This document shows positions 15,987-24,725 of a stretch of DNA of 64,000 nucleotides, one piece after another (position 1 is the first letter of the stretch; each line of letters starts with the position of its first letter). The notes below the pieces were generated by a model. That model was not told the origin of the DNA, made no database searches, and saw nothing but the letters and a program-made list of their open reading frames with translations. The stretch is taken from contig NZ_BJNM01000002.1 in assembly GCF_006539685.1 (NCBI RefSeq), positions 1 through 64,000 on the forward strand, in the 5' to 3' direction. The DNA comes from Gluconobacter oxydans. Lineage in GTDB: Bacteria; Pseudomonadota; Alphaproteobacteria; Acetobacterales; Acetobacteraceae. The position numbers and the translations under genes were made by a program.

Positions 15987-18491
15987 TCAGAAGCGGGCTG
16001 AAACATCCAGATAGTAATACCCGCCATTCATGCCGAGCTGGGACGTGCTCATGTAATATTTGGGCACGCCCAGATAGCGGTTTCCTTCAGGCACGACTGA
16101 CGGGAACTTGGCGAAGATGTTGTTCCCGCCGATTGTAGCACTCCACTTGGGCGTGATGTTGTAGGTAACGGAGGCGTTCGTCGTCCATTTCGGCACATTC
16201 TGGAACTCCAGGAAGTGGCTCGTGGAGTAGGTATAAGGTCCCGTGTAGTAGGTGAGCTGGGACGTTGTTTCGCCATAACGGATCTCATGGACGGAGACGG
16301 CCCACTTGTTGCGGGCAGAGCGCCAGGTCCCACCGAAGATGATCTTGCTGCGCGGATATGCCGTAGTGAGGTAGGCGACATACTGGGCGTTCAGAAGCGC
16401 CGCGCCGGTCGTGCTGGTTGCCTGATGGCGCAGACGCGTGCGGTTCAGGTTGATCGCAACATCCCAGTCCGCATGACCATAGCGCCCGAAATCGGTCGGA
16501 TAGGTCGCCGTCAGATCGAGGCCTTGCGTGCGGGTGTTGGCGACATTGGCAAACCAGTGCGTGGCGAGCTGGCTTCCAGTCCAGTTTTCAGATCCTGCGG
16601 GCAGGTTGAAACCATCAGTCTGAAGCGCACTGTAGGCCTGCGATCCGTAGATCGTACCTCCTGGCATGATCCGGTCGCGCAGGTCGATCTGATATACGTC
16701 GACGGTGACGTGCAGCTTCTTGATCGGCTCGACGATGATGCCACCTTCGGCACTCGTGGACGATTCCGGCTTCAGGGCCGAGGCGCCGTTGGCAAGTGCG
16801 CCGGCGGAGTTCGCCGCAATGATGCCGCTGGCCGCCGTCGGAGAGACGGAGAGTGCGGAATAATGCTCCTGCGCCAGCGTCGGCGCATGGAAGCCATTGC
16901 TGAACGTGCCGCGGATGGCAAAGCGCGGGCTGAAATCGTAACGGGTCGAGATCTTGCCAGTCTTGGTGTTGCCGACATCCGTGTAATGCTCGACGCGGCC
17001 TGCCAGATCGATCTGCCAGTGCTTCATCAGGTTCGTGGAGATGTCGAGATAGCCCGCCGCAACGTCACGGGACCATTTGCCCGCATTGGCCGGGTTGGTG
17101 CCCGGAAAGCCGTCCGAGCTGGAATAGGTGTAGCTCGCCGGAGAGCCGGTGCCGATGGCATAGGCCTCGTAACGATAGGACGCACCACCAGCGACGTTGA
17201 TGGCATAGGGCCAGAAGGACGTGCGGAACTTGCGGCTCAGGTCAACGCTGTTCGTCCACTGCGTGTCGTTATAGGACTGGGCGGCGAAGGATGTCGGGGT
17301 CTGCCCCGTGGCCGTGTACAGGCCCACATTCGTTGAGCTCTCGGTATCGAAGGCATCGTAATCCCGCCCGAAAACCGACGATACATCCCAGTGCCAGCCC
17401 GCTAGCGTTCCCTTGAAACCGGCAGTCAGTTCGTAGTCGTCCTCATTCAGGGCCTCGATGGGGGCGTAGCCGTAAGGATAGATCGCGGCATAGCCGGGAT
17501 ACTTGGCGAGCGTGGAGGCCAGTCGGTAGTTCTGATACGATTCCGCATGCCGGTGCGCATAGGTCGCGCTGGCATAGGCCTGCACATTGTCGGTGATGTC
17601 GTAGCCAGCATTGATGGCGACGCTCTCACGGGTCTGCTCGGGCTGGCCAAGAAGCTGATTGACATAGGTGTTGGTCCGGTTGTCCGCCCCGGACCGGACC
17701 GTATGGTCCTGATGCACGAAATCGCCGCCGATATGAACGAAACCGCGATTGTTCAGGTTCAGGCCGCCGTCGATGAACACGCCCTGCTGGAAACCGTCGC
17801 CTTCGCTCGTGATTCCTGTGTTCGAGCGCATGGTCAGACCATGGTTCTGCTTCTTCAGGATGATGTTGACGACGCCTGCAATGGCGTCCGAACCGTACTG
17901 GGCGGACGCACCGTCACGCAGGACTTCGATATGGTCGATCATGGACATGGGGATCATGTCGATATCGACAGGCGTGGAGCCCTGAGCCGGGCCGCCATCC
18001 GCATAGATATTCGCCGTGGTATGGCGCCGCTTGCCGTCCACCAGAACGAGCGTTTCGTTGGGGTTGAGCCCGCGGAGCGAAATGGTGTCGGTCAGGGCGC
18101 CCGCATCAAAACCGCCGGTGGGAACGGTGAGGGACGGCAGCAGCAGCGCCAGGGAGTCACGGAGCGTGGGCTGCCCCGTGCCTGTCAGCTGGCGATTCGT
18201 CACGATGTCGACAGGAGCAATCGAATCCCGCGCCTTCTTTCCGAACTCACGCGTCCCCGTCACAACGACCGCTTCACTGCCTCCCGAAACTTCCACAGGT
18301 GCCTTCGGAGCTGGACGGGAAGTGGCCTTCCGGGACGTCGGGGTTGCATGGGCCTGTTTGTGCTGAACCGGAACGGATTGCGTTGTCGCAGCCCGGCCCT
18401 CGTCCATCATCAGGACAAATGCAGAGCCAAGAAGGGAAGTCCCCAGAAGGGTCACATGACGAAGGGAAAGCTGGGTCAGCACTTTTACCAC
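15987..18491 (-). CDS. TonB-dependent outer-membrane receptor
   Basis: Energised outer-membrane importer of 834 residues. A signal segment of about 34 residues precedes a Thr/Pro/Ala-rich linker, a plug domain from about residue 75 (VVVTGTREFGKKARDSIAPVDIV, then DTISLRGLNPNETLVLVDGKRRH and EVLRDGASAQYGSDAIAGVVNIILK), then a 22-strand-type barrel ending in YYLDVSARF with the terminal Phe required for BAM insertion. The plug and barrel style resemble Acetobacteraceae and sphingomonad receptors, where substrates are often not siderophores. It is divergent from the Yellow-family gene with two palindromes between them. Substrate is unknown. Confidence 0.92.
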   Translation of the reverse strand: MVKVLTQLSLRHVTLLGTSLLGSAFVLMMDEGRAATTQSVPVQHKQAHATPTSRKATSRPAPKAPVEVSGGSEAVVVTGTREFGKKARDSIAPVDIVTNRQLTGTGQPTLRDSLALLLPSLTVPTGGFDAGALTDTISLRGLNPNETLVLVDGKRRHTTANIYADGGPAQGSTPVDIDMIPMSMIDHIEVLRDGASAQYGSDAIAGVVNIILKKQNHGLTMRSNTGITSEGDGFQQGVFIDGGLNLNNRGFVHIGGDFVHQDHTVRSGADNRTNTYVNQLLGQPEQTRESVAINAGYDITDNVQAYASATYAHRHAESYQNYRLASTLAKYPGYAAIYPYGYAPIEALNEDDYELTAGFKGTLAGWHWDVSSVFGRDYDAFDTESSTNVGLYTATGQTPTSFAAQSYNDTQWTNSVDLSRKFRTSFWPYAINVAGGASYRYEAYAIGTGSPASYTYSSSDGFPGTNPANAGKWSRDVAAGYLDISTNLMKHWQIDLAGRVEHYTDVGNTKTGKISTRYDFSPRFAIRGTFSNGFHAPTLAQEHYSALSVSPTAASGIIAANSAGALANGASALKPESSTSAEGGIIVEPIKKLHVTVDVYQIDLRDRIMPGGTIYGSQAYSALQTDGFNLPAGSENWTGSQLATHWFANVANTRTQGLDLTATYPTDFGRYGHADWDVAINLNRTRLRHQATSTTGAALLNAQYVAYLTTAYPRSKIIFGGTWRSARNKWAVSVHEIRYGETTSQLTYYTGPYTYSTSHFLEFQNVPKWTTNASVTYNITPKWSATIGGNNIFAKFPSVVPEGNRYLGVPKYYMSTSQLGMNGGYYYLDVSARF

Positions 18492-18668
18492 GCGATAAGT
18501 TAGTAATTTATACGAAATACAAAGTCGTTTCGTATTTGCGGAACGTCAACATAATTTTCCGGTTCCGGAAAAATTCCGATCACATTTTGGAGGGGCTGTG
18601 GCGTTCCTTACACGGTTGGGGCGTTATGGAAACGGTGTGTCTTGCAAATGGATCTCGGGAGTTTGTGC
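18492..18668. promoter_or_regulatory. Divergent promoter region with two palindromes
   Basis: The 177-bp region between the receptor gene and the Yellow-family gene is AT-rich and holds two inverted repeats: ATACGAAA (18510-18517) with TTTCGTAT (18528-18535), and TTTTCCGG (18555-18562) with CCGGAAAA (18565-18572). Both are suitable dimeric regulator sites, the first close to the receptor start, the second central. No regulator gene is adjacent. Confidence 0.5.
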
Positions 18669-19865
18669 ATGAAGCGACGTCATTTCCTGCGGGCGGCCTC
18701 GGCGGCCCCAGCCTCTTTCGCGGTTTCTGCAGCGCTGCCGGTTGCCCAGGCGCGTGCAGCCGGAAACGAGGATAACGGCACGGGTCCTTACGGGGAGCTC
18801 GATATTGTTGCCGAATTCGACGGCCCTGGCCCCTCGGGGATCGTGGTTCTTCCAAATGGCAGAACTTTTGTCGGTTTTCCACGTCATGCCGTGGATCATA
18901 AGGGAGCAACTCTCGGCGAACTGGTAGGCGGGAAGGTCGTACCTTATCCCAGTGCCGAAATGAGTCTACCCGGGAATGTTCCGGCACAGTGTCTTGTTTC
19001 CGTTCACGGCATGACTATGGACCGGAGCGGCAGGCTCTGGGTCATCGATGATGGCAAGCGCGCCGGGCATCCCCTGCAGCCGGGGGCAGCGAAGATCGTC
19101 TGCATTGATCCGGCAACGAACCGGGTCGCGCACAAGATCATCCTCAAGGCGCCGGTGCTTCTGCCGGACAGCCACATGAACGATCTGCGGGTGTCGCTGT
19201 CCCATGGGGCGCAGGGGACGGTCTTCGTGACCGACTCATCGTTCGGAACAAGCCCCGGACTGGTGATTGTTGATGTCGCGACCCAGCAGGCCCGTCGCGT
19301 GCTGACGACCCATCCCGCAATCCTTCCGGAAACAGGATTTCTGGCCATCGTGGAAGGCGTGCCCCGCCGCTATATCCCCGGTCATCCGCAACTGGTCTCA
19401 GGCGGCGTGGATGGGATCGCGCTGACGAAGGACGAAAAACGTCTCTATTTCGCGCCCCTGACCAGCCGTCGGCTTTACAGCCTGTCGGTGGATCTTCTCG
19501 CAGATCCGGCGTCGGATGATGCTGTTCTCGGCCCTGCAATCCGCGATGAAGGCGAAAAGGGAGTGGCGGATGGTCTGGCCCTGGATGACCAGAACCGGCT
19601 CTATACGACGAATTACGAGCATGACTGCATTCTGCGGCGCGACCCGGATGGATCGTTCAAAATGATGCTCCGCGATCCGCGTGCTCTCTCACCGGACGGA
19701 ATTTTCGCAACTGCGGATCATGTCTATTGCACGTTCGGGCAGTGGAACCGACTGGCGTCATTTAATGAGGGAACCGATCGCAGGGTCACGCCCTATCTTC
19801 TGATCCGCTTTCCGATCGAACAGCCGCGGCCTTACAACGCCCTGCCGCAGGGGCAGAAAACCTGA
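18669..19865 (+). CDS. Tat-exported Yellow/major royal jelly protein family protein
   Basis: A 398-residue exported beta-propeller protein. It begins MKRRHFLRAASAAPASF, a twin-arginine signal (RRHFL) with cleavage likely after the AQARAA segment. The mature part carries family features: LWVIDDG, MNDLRVS, VFVTDSSFG, the GIALTKDEKRLYFAPLTSRRLYSL block near residue 260, and a final YCTFGQWNRL strand. Bacterial members have no single established activity; some relate to dopachrome conversion or ligand binding in insects. The start at 18669 has GGGAG upstream, while the longer reading adds non-signal residues. It is divergent from a TonB receptor, so a joint role in uptake or periplasmic processing is possible (inference). 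Confidence 0.88.
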   Translation: MKRRHFLRAASAAPASFAVSAALPVAQARAAGNEDNGTGPYGELDIVAEFDGPGPSGIVVLPNGRTFVGFPRHAVDHKGATLGELVGGKVVPYPSAEMSLPGNVPAQCLVSVHGMTMDRSGRLWVIDDGKRAGHPLQPGAAKIVCIDPATNRVAHKIILKAPVLLPDSHMNDLRVSLSHGAQGTVFVTDSSFGTSPGLVIVDVATQQARRVLTTHPAILPETGFLAIVEGVPRRYIPGHPQLVSGGVDGIALTKDEKRLYFAPLTSRRLYSLSVDLLADPASDDAVLGPAIRDEGEKGVADGLALDDQNRLYTTNYEHDCILRRDPDGSFKMMLRDPRALSPDGIFATADHVYCTFGQWNRLASFNEGTDRRVTPYLLIRFPIEQPRPYNALPQGQKT

Positions 19866-19878
19866 CCCCGAATACGAA

Positions 19879-19910
19879 AAAGCCCCGATGGAGCAATCCA
19901 TCGGGGCTTT
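19879..19910. terminator. Bidirectional intrinsic terminator
   Basis: A 14-bp perfect stem, AAAGCCCCGATGGA at 19879-19892 with its complement at 19897-19910, closes on a GCAA tetraloop. It has A residues on the left and T residues on the right, so it can serve both the rightward Yellow-family gene and the leftward yidB-like gene. Confidence 0.9.
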
Positions 19911-19937
19911 CTGTAGCTTCTTTGTAGAAGTTTTGCT

Positions 19938-20297
19938 TCAGGCCGTCGTAGAGGGCGCCTGACCGTCCGGCGTGTGCTTGTCCACGGCGGCGGGAAGAAG
20001 CTGTGCCAGTGCCGGCAGGATCGTATTGGCGGGCAGACCCGTCTTGCTGACGATCATCTGGATCTGCTGATCCGTCAGGAGACTACGCAGTTCATCCGCC
20101 GTGATGGGCAGGTTCTCGCCATTACCGATCCAGGAATGGATCTTGTCCGTCAGGCCAGCGCTCTGGGCCTGGCTGATGAGCATGTTCAGGCCATCTCCCT
20201 TGAGGAAATCGCCAATGCTGCCGCCAAACTTTTCGCCCAGCTGTCCGCCGATGGCGCCGACAGCCTGATTCATGAGGTTTCCGAGAAAGCCGCTCAT
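19938..20297 (-). CDS. YidB-like protein (DUF937)
   Basis: A 119-residue soluble protein with the family features: GFLGNLMNQAVGAIGGQLGEKFGGS at the start, LISQAQSAGLTDKIHSWIGNGEN, then a helical IQMIVSKTGLPANTILPALAQLLPAAVDKHTPDG segment. Function is not established. It follows minE in the same direction with an 84-nt gap and precedes a strong terminator, so it is likely the end of the minCDE transcript. Confidence 0.85.
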   Translation of the reverse strand: MSGFLGNLMNQAVGAIGGQLGEKFGGSIGDFLKGDGLNMLISQAQSAGLTDKIHSWIGNGENLPITADELRSLLTDQQIQMIVSKTGLPANTILPALAQLLPAAVDKHTPDGQAPSTTA

Positions 20298-20381
20298 CCG
20301 TATTGTTCCGTCTCTTGCGGATGCGGCATCAGGGCCGCAGCCGGTATCTCTAAAACTGGGTTGTGTCCGGAAGGCTCCGGA

Positions 20382-20660
20382 TCACGAACCCCGCTTGCCG
20401 CTGAGTTCCTGCGGAACCTCGACGTCGATTTCGAGCATGGAGCAGCCGCTGCCACGGTCGACCTTGATCTGGACCTTGTCCTGATCAACGGCGACATGGC
20501 GCGCGATCACTTCCATGATTTCCTTGTGAAGCTGGCGGATCAGATCGGACTCACCGGCCTCACCCGCACCGCGTTCATGCGCGAGCAGGATCTGCAGACG
20601 GTCCTTGGCGACGCTGCTGGACTGCTGGCGCCGGGCGAAGATGTTTGAGAGAAAACTCAT
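20382..20660 (-). CDS. minE: Cell division topological specificity factor MinE
   Basis: Drives MinD ATP hydrolysis and the pole-to-pole oscillation that places the division site. The 92-residue protein has the amphipathic N-terminal membrane segment [11 protein letters not shown], the anti-MinCD region [13 protein letters not shown] and the C-terminal dimerisation strands ([16 protein letters not shown]). The start at 20660 gives the conserved N terminus; a longer frame from 20693 reads back into minD and is not supported. It follows minD with 4 nt between the genes. Confidence 0.95.
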   Translation of the reverse strand: MSFLSNIFARRQQSSSVAKDRLQILLAHERGAGEAGESDLIRQLHKEIMEVIARHVAVDQDKVQIKVDRGSGCSMLEIDVEVPQELSGKRGS

Positions 20661-20664
20661 GAAC

Positions 20665-21477
20665 TCATGCGTCCCTCTTGAAGAGCCAGTCAAAGAAACC
20701 GCGCTTCTCGACTGGAACCGAGACCTCGAGCTTCTCGCCGCTCAGGCGACGGGCTGCTTCGAAATAGGCGCGGGCAGGAAGGCTCGTAGGCGCAGCCAGC
20801 GTGACGGGCGCACCGACATTGGAGGACTTCAGCACATCCTCGCTTTCGGGCACGATGCCGAGCAGCGGGATGGACAGGATTTCGAGAACGTCCTCGACGC
20901 TCAGCATTTCCTTGCGCGCGGCGCGGGCAGGGTCATAGCGCGTCAGAAGCAGATGCTTTTCGACCTTCTCGCCCTGTTCGGCCTTCTGGGTCTTGCTGTC
21001 GAGCAGGCCAATGATCCGGTCGGAGTCACGGACCGAGCTGACTTCCGGATTGGTGACGATCACGGCCATGTCGGCGTGATACATGGCGAGCTGTGCGCCA
21101 CGCTCGATGCCGGCCGGGCTGTCGCAGATGACCCAGTCGAACTTCTCGCGAAGCTCGTCCATCACGCGGGCGACGCCCTCGGAGGTCAGCGCGTCCTTGT
21201 CACGGGTCTGGGATGCCGGGAGGATGGACAGCGTTTCGCAGCGCTTGTCCCGGATCAGGGCCTGCGACAGGCGGGCATCGCCCTGCACGACGTTGATGAG
21301 ATCGAAAACAACCCGGCGTTCGGCACCCATGACCAGGTCGAGGTTCCGCAGCCCGACATCGAAATCAACCACCACCACATTCTGCCCACTCTGGGCGAGA
21401 GCGGCGCCGAGTGCGGCGGTCGATGTCGTCTTGCCGACGCCACCCTTGCCGGAAGTGACAACCAGAACCTTGGCCAT
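20665..21477 (-). CDS. minD: Septum site-determining ATPase MinD
   Basis: Membrane-binding P-loop ATPase of the ParA/MinD class, 270 residues. The deviant Walker A motif GKGGVGKTT is at residues 10-18 with the signature Lys, the switch region [17 protein letters not shown] follows, and the C terminus carries the amphipathic membrane-targeting helix ([13 protein letters not shown]). It recruits MinC to the membrane and is stimulated by MinE. It lies in a leftward minC-minD-minE operon with a 148-bp gap after minC. Confidence 0.97.
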   Translation of the reverse strand: MAKVLVVTSGKGGVGKTTSTAALGAALAQSGQNVVVVDFDVGLRNLDLVMGAERRVVFDLINVVQGDARLSQALIRDKRCETLSILPASQTRDKDALTSEGVARVMDELREKFDWVICDSPAGIERGAQLAMYHADMAVIVTNPEVSSVRDSDRIIGLLDSKTQKAEQGEKVEKHLLLTRYDPARAARKEMLSVEDVLEILSIPLLGIVPESEDVLKSSNVGAPVTLAAPTSLPARAYFEAARRLSGEKLEVSVPVEKRGFFDWLFKRDA

Positions 21478-21625
21478 GAATACTCCAAAAAAACGTCTCT
21501 GCGGTCGGCGTCTGCGTGTGACGGGTTACCGCAACCGGTTTCCCATTCTATGAAAGTTTTATACCCCGCCGCAACCTGCGAATAGGGGCGCTTTCGTGGC
21601 AGGCCCCATCAATTCGCAGTTCGGT

Positions 21626-22354
21626 TCACGGCGTCAGAGGCAGGACCCGGACGCGGTCCTCGTCCAGGGTGGCCTGCGCGGCCTGCCCGAGGATCGTCGG
21701 ATCGATGTCTTCCGTCACGGCATAATACCCGTCGAGGGCGAGCAGTTCAGCCAGCATCCGGCTTGCGAAAATCCGGCTCTGGGACTGTCCGCCCACTCCG
21801 GCGATCGCCCGGCCCCGCAACGTTCCGTATACGTGAATGGACCCCGCGGCCACGATCTCAGCGCCGGATGAGACTGATCCGAGGATGATCACGTCGCCCT
21901 GCATGTGCTGGATGCTCTGCCCCGAACGGACGGTCTGTTCGATGATGAGTGTCCCGCCACCGGACACCGGCCCCGCCGCACTGGCAGCAGGGTCTTCCGG
22001 GATCTCGACTTCCCCGGCCGGGCGGCCACCGTCGAGCGTTTCGGGCCAGTCCCAGTGCGCAACGGCCGGCCAGTGACGGCTGCCGCCCTCAATGCCGATG
22101 ATCCGGACACCTCTTCTGCGGATATCGTCCAGCAGCGTCGCCAGGCCCGGCGTGGTTTCGCTGAGGAGACCGAGGTCCAGAATGACCGGTTTTCCGGTGA
22201 AAAGGCCGCCTGAACGGGCGATCTGATAGTCGAGACCTTCCAGCCAGAGGGGGAGGGGCGCCTCGGGGGACAGGACGAGCGCCAGGAAGGAGCGGCCGCG
22301 CGCACGGATGCGCATGGGGGTGTTCGAAGAGGTAGCGGAAACGGGATCGGGCAT
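21626..22354 (-). CDS. minC: Septum site-determining protein MinC
   Basis: FtsZ-polymer antagonist recruited by MinD. The 242-residue product (from ATG 22354, MPDPVSATSS) has the N-terminal FtsZ-binding domain (MRIRARGRSFLALVLSPE onward), a Pro/Ala-rich linker around 120-140, and the C-terminal right-handed beta-helix with QTVRSGQSIQHMQGDVIILGSVSSGAEIVAAGSIHVYGTLRGRA motifs typical of MinC. A longer in-frame reading to 22456 would overlap the divergent fzlA-like start, so the inner ATG is preferred, though its ribosome site is weak. Confidence 0.92.
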   Translation of the reverse strand: MPDPVSATSSNTPMRIRARGRSFLALVLSPEAPLPLWLEGLDYQIARSGGLFTGKPVILDLGLLSETTPGLATLLDDIRRRGVRIIGIEGGSRHWPAVAHWDWPETLDGGRPAGEVEIPEDPAASAAGPVSGGGTLIIEQTVRSGQSIQHMQGDVIILGSVSSGAEIVAAGSIHVYGTLRGRAIAGVGGQSQSRIFASRMLAELLALDGYYAVTEDIDPTILGQAAQATLDEDRVRVLPLTP

Positions 22355-22431
22355 CGTGAAAATCGTCGGACCTGTGTCGGGCAGTCGGTGAGGCTCTTGT
22401 GAGCGGGTATCGGCTGACTTAGAAAGTGGCA

Positions 22432-23100
22432 ATGCGTATCCTGCATCACCTTCCACTTTCTCCGCAATGCCGTCTCGTGAGGCTTGCCCTCAGCGAGAAG
22501 CGACTCCCGTTCGAACCCGTCATCGAGCGGGTCTGGGAACAGCGTGAGGAATTTCTGCATCTCAATCCCGCGGGCGAGGTTCCCGTGCTGGTTGAGGAAA
22601 ATGGTCTGGCCGTGCCAGGCGGGCGTGTCATCTGCGAATATCTGGAAGACGCCTATCCCGATACACCGCTTCTGGGGCGTACTTTCGCCGACCGCGTCGA
22701 GACGCGACGGCTCGTGGACTGGTTCGACACCCGTTTCGCGCAGGAGGTCACCCGGAACCTGCTTGGCGAAAAGGTCGACAAGCGCCAGTTCGGACGCGGT
22801 CACCCGGACGGCAATGCGCTGCGGGCCGGCTATGCGAACATGCGCTTTCACCTTGATTATATCGGCTGGCTGGCGGAGACGCGGTCCTGGCTTGCGGGAC
22901 CTGCGCTGTCGCTCGCGGATTTCGCGGCTGCGGCCCATCTGTCGGCGCTGGATTTCATCGGGGACGTAAACTGGTCCAAGGCGCCTGCCGCGAAGGACTG
23001 GTATGCGCGGGTGAAGTCGCGGCCCTGTTTCCGGGGGCTGCTGTCTGACAAGGTCAGTGGCATCACGCCGCCGGCGCATTACGCCAATCTGGATTTCTGA
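22432..23100 (+). CDS. fzlA: GST-fold protein, probably FtsZ-binding FzlA
   Basis: A 222-residue glutathione S-transferase-like protein: thioredoxin-fold N-terminal domain (MRILHHLPLSPQCRLVRLALSEKRLPF, then LNPAGEVPVLVE) and helical C-terminal domain (SWLAGPALSLADFAAAAHLSALDFIGDV). It ends in HYANLDF, like the conserved FtsZ-binding tail of alphaproteobacterial FzlA, which is needed for constriction in Caulobacter. The position next to minC, divergent, fits a division role. Assignment is from remembered family features and context; a plain GST is the alternative. ATG at 22432 gives the family start, with a GTG two codons earlier also possible. Confidence 0.68.
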   Translation: MRILHHLPLSPQCRLVRLALSEKRLPFEPVIERVWEQREEFLHLNPAGEVPVLVEENGLAVPGGRVICEYLEDAYPDTPLLGRTFADRVETRRLVDWFDTRFAQEVTRNLLGEKVDKRQFGRGHPDGNALRAGYANMRFHLDYIGWLAETRSWLAGPALSLADFAAAAHLSALDFIGDVNWSKAPAAKDWYARVKSRPCFRGLLSDKVSGITPPAHYANLDF

Positions 23101-23108
23101 GAGCCGCC

Positions 23109-24287
23109 ATGATGAACCCCGATGTGATTGTGCTCGGAGCCGGTGCAGCGGGGCTGATGGCTGCGGCGACGGGCGGTCAGAACGGGGCGCGGGTCCTGGT
23201 TCTGGATCACGGGCCGGAGCCGGGACGCAAGATCCTGATTTCTGGCGGCGGCCGGTGCAATTTCACGCATCTTGAGACCGGGCCCAACTGCTTCATCTCG
23301 CAGAACCGCCATTTCGCGCGTTCCGCACTGGCGCGATACACGCCGCAGGATTTTCTCAAGCTGGTGAACCGCTACGGGATTGCCTGGCATGAGAAGGCGC
23401 GGGGGCAGCTGTTCTGCGATGGCTCGGCCGGGCAGATCGTGGACATGCTGGTGTCGGAGTGCCGGACCGCCGGGTGTGAGTTGCGGATGCAGACCCGTAT
23501 TCTCGATGTGCGGCAGGCGGAGCACGGCTTTATCGTCGTCACGGATGGGGGCGAGATCCGGACCGGGGCGGTGATCCTCGCAACGGGCGGCCTGTCCATT
23601 CCCAAGCTCGGAGCGTCCGACCTGTCGTTGCGGCTGGCGAGGAAATTCGGTCTGCGGATTGTGTCGCCAGCACCCGCGCTCGTGCCGCTGGTTCTGGCAG
23701 ATGCCGATCCGGAGCTTGCGGGTGTGTCGCTGCCGATCGTGGCGCGGGTGGGCAAGAAGGGGCCACGGTTTGAAGACGGAATGGTGTTCACCCATCGGGG
23801 TGTGTCCGGCCCGGCGATCCTGCAGATTTCATCTTATCTTGAAGCCGGGGATGCGGCGCAGATCGATCTTCTGCCCGGGCAGAATGCATTGAACGTGCTG
23901 CTGAAGGTCAAGAAAGACCGTCCGAAGGCCCTGCCGCCGAGTCTGCTGGAAGCGCTGCCCCAGCGGCTGGCCCGCGTTCTGGCTGCGGGGCTGGGGGACA
24001 CGATGCTGGCGAACCAGCCGGACCGCGCGATCAAGGCCCTGGCCGAGCGTGTGTCAAACTGGCAGCTTCGCCCGGCTGGTACGGAAGGTTACGCCAAGGC
24101 GGAAGTCATGCGGGGGGGGATCGATACGCGGGACCTGTCATCCCAGACACTCGAATCCCGAGATGTTCCGGGGCTTTATGCGATCGGCGAGGCCGTGGAC
24201 GTGACGGGTTGGCTGGGCGGTCACAACTTCCAGTGGGCCTGGGCGAGTGGTGTTGCGGCAGGGCAGGCGGCGGCCGGACATCGCTAG
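23109..24287 (+). CDS. HI0933-type NAD(P)/FAD-dependent flavoprotein
   Basis: A 392-residue flavoprotein of the BaiN/HI0933 family. The dinucleotide-binding motif GAGAAGLMAA is near residues 10-20, with SGGGRCNFTH around 50, the GDGSAGQIVDML region around 115, a second flavin-contact block (GAVILATGGLSIPKLG) near 160, and a C-terminal YAIGEAVDVTGWLGGHNFQWAWASG that closes the FAD site. Members have been called oxidoreductases of unknown substrate or bile-acid reductase-like; none is certain here. It follows the fzlA-like gene by 8 nt and is likely co-transcribed. Confidence 0.85.
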   Translation: MMNPDVIVLGAGAAGLMAAATGGQNGARVLVLDHGPEPGRKILISGGGRCNFTHLETGPNCFISQNRHFARSALARYTPQDFLKLVNRYGIAWHEKARGQLFCDGSAGQIVDMLVSECRTAGCELRMQTRILDVRQAEHGFIVVTDGGEIRTGAVILATGGLSIPKLGASDLSLRLARKFGLRIVSPAPALVPLVLADADPELAGVSLPIVARVGKKGPRFEDGMVFTHRGVSGPAILQISSYLEAGDAAQIDLLPGQNALNVLLKVKKDRPKALPPSLLEALPQRLARVLAAGLGDTMLANQPDRAIKALAERVSNWQLRPAGTEGYAKAEVMRGGIDTRDLSSQTLESRDVPGLYAIGEAVDVTGWLGGHNFQWAWASGVAAGQAAAGHR

Positions 24288-24433
24288 TCGTTCACCAGTC
24301 CGGGCTGTCAGCGTGTCTTTGCCACAGGATTGCCATCCTGACGTCCGATCACGCGGCAACCGATGAGGTGGCGATCCGTTTCCGCTTTTCCAATTCCGGT
24401 TTTCTGAAACTGGCCGATCAAGGACACATCGAA

Positions 24434-24679
24434 ATGTCTCGTTCCGTTTTCCGTCATGTTCTGCGTGCTGCTGCCGGTCTGTCCTTTCTGGGGCTTGGCG
24501 CCTGTGTCGGCACGGCGGCGTCCGGTCCCGTCGCGCCGGGCACGCCGATCGCGGGGTATGGCTATACCTGCAAGGCCGGGATCTACACCTGTAAGATGCC
24601 GACGCAGGTTCCGCTTGGCGCGCCGTGCTCGTGCCCGGGTCTTGGTGCTGCGTCTTACGGGAATATCCATCAGCCCTAA
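24434..24679 (+). CDS. Small Cys-containing lipoprotein of unknown function
   Basis: An 81-residue precursor with a short signal and lipobox L-G-A-C (Cys 24). The mature peptide of about 57 residues is rich in Gly, Pro and Cys, with CKAGIYTCKMP and APCSCPG. No family is recognised. It is preceded by a 146-bp gap and followed by rmuC in the same direction after about 46 bp, so it may be a single-gene unit or share the rmuC transcript. Confidence 0.6.
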   Translation: MSRSVFRHVLRAAAGLSFLGLGACVGTAASGPVAPGTPIAGYGYTCKAGIYTCKMPTQVPLGAPCSCPGLGAASYGNIHQP

Positions 24680-24725
24680 GACGCCGGCCATTGGCCCCGT
24701 TGTGCTGAGCGGGTAGGACTGCGCC

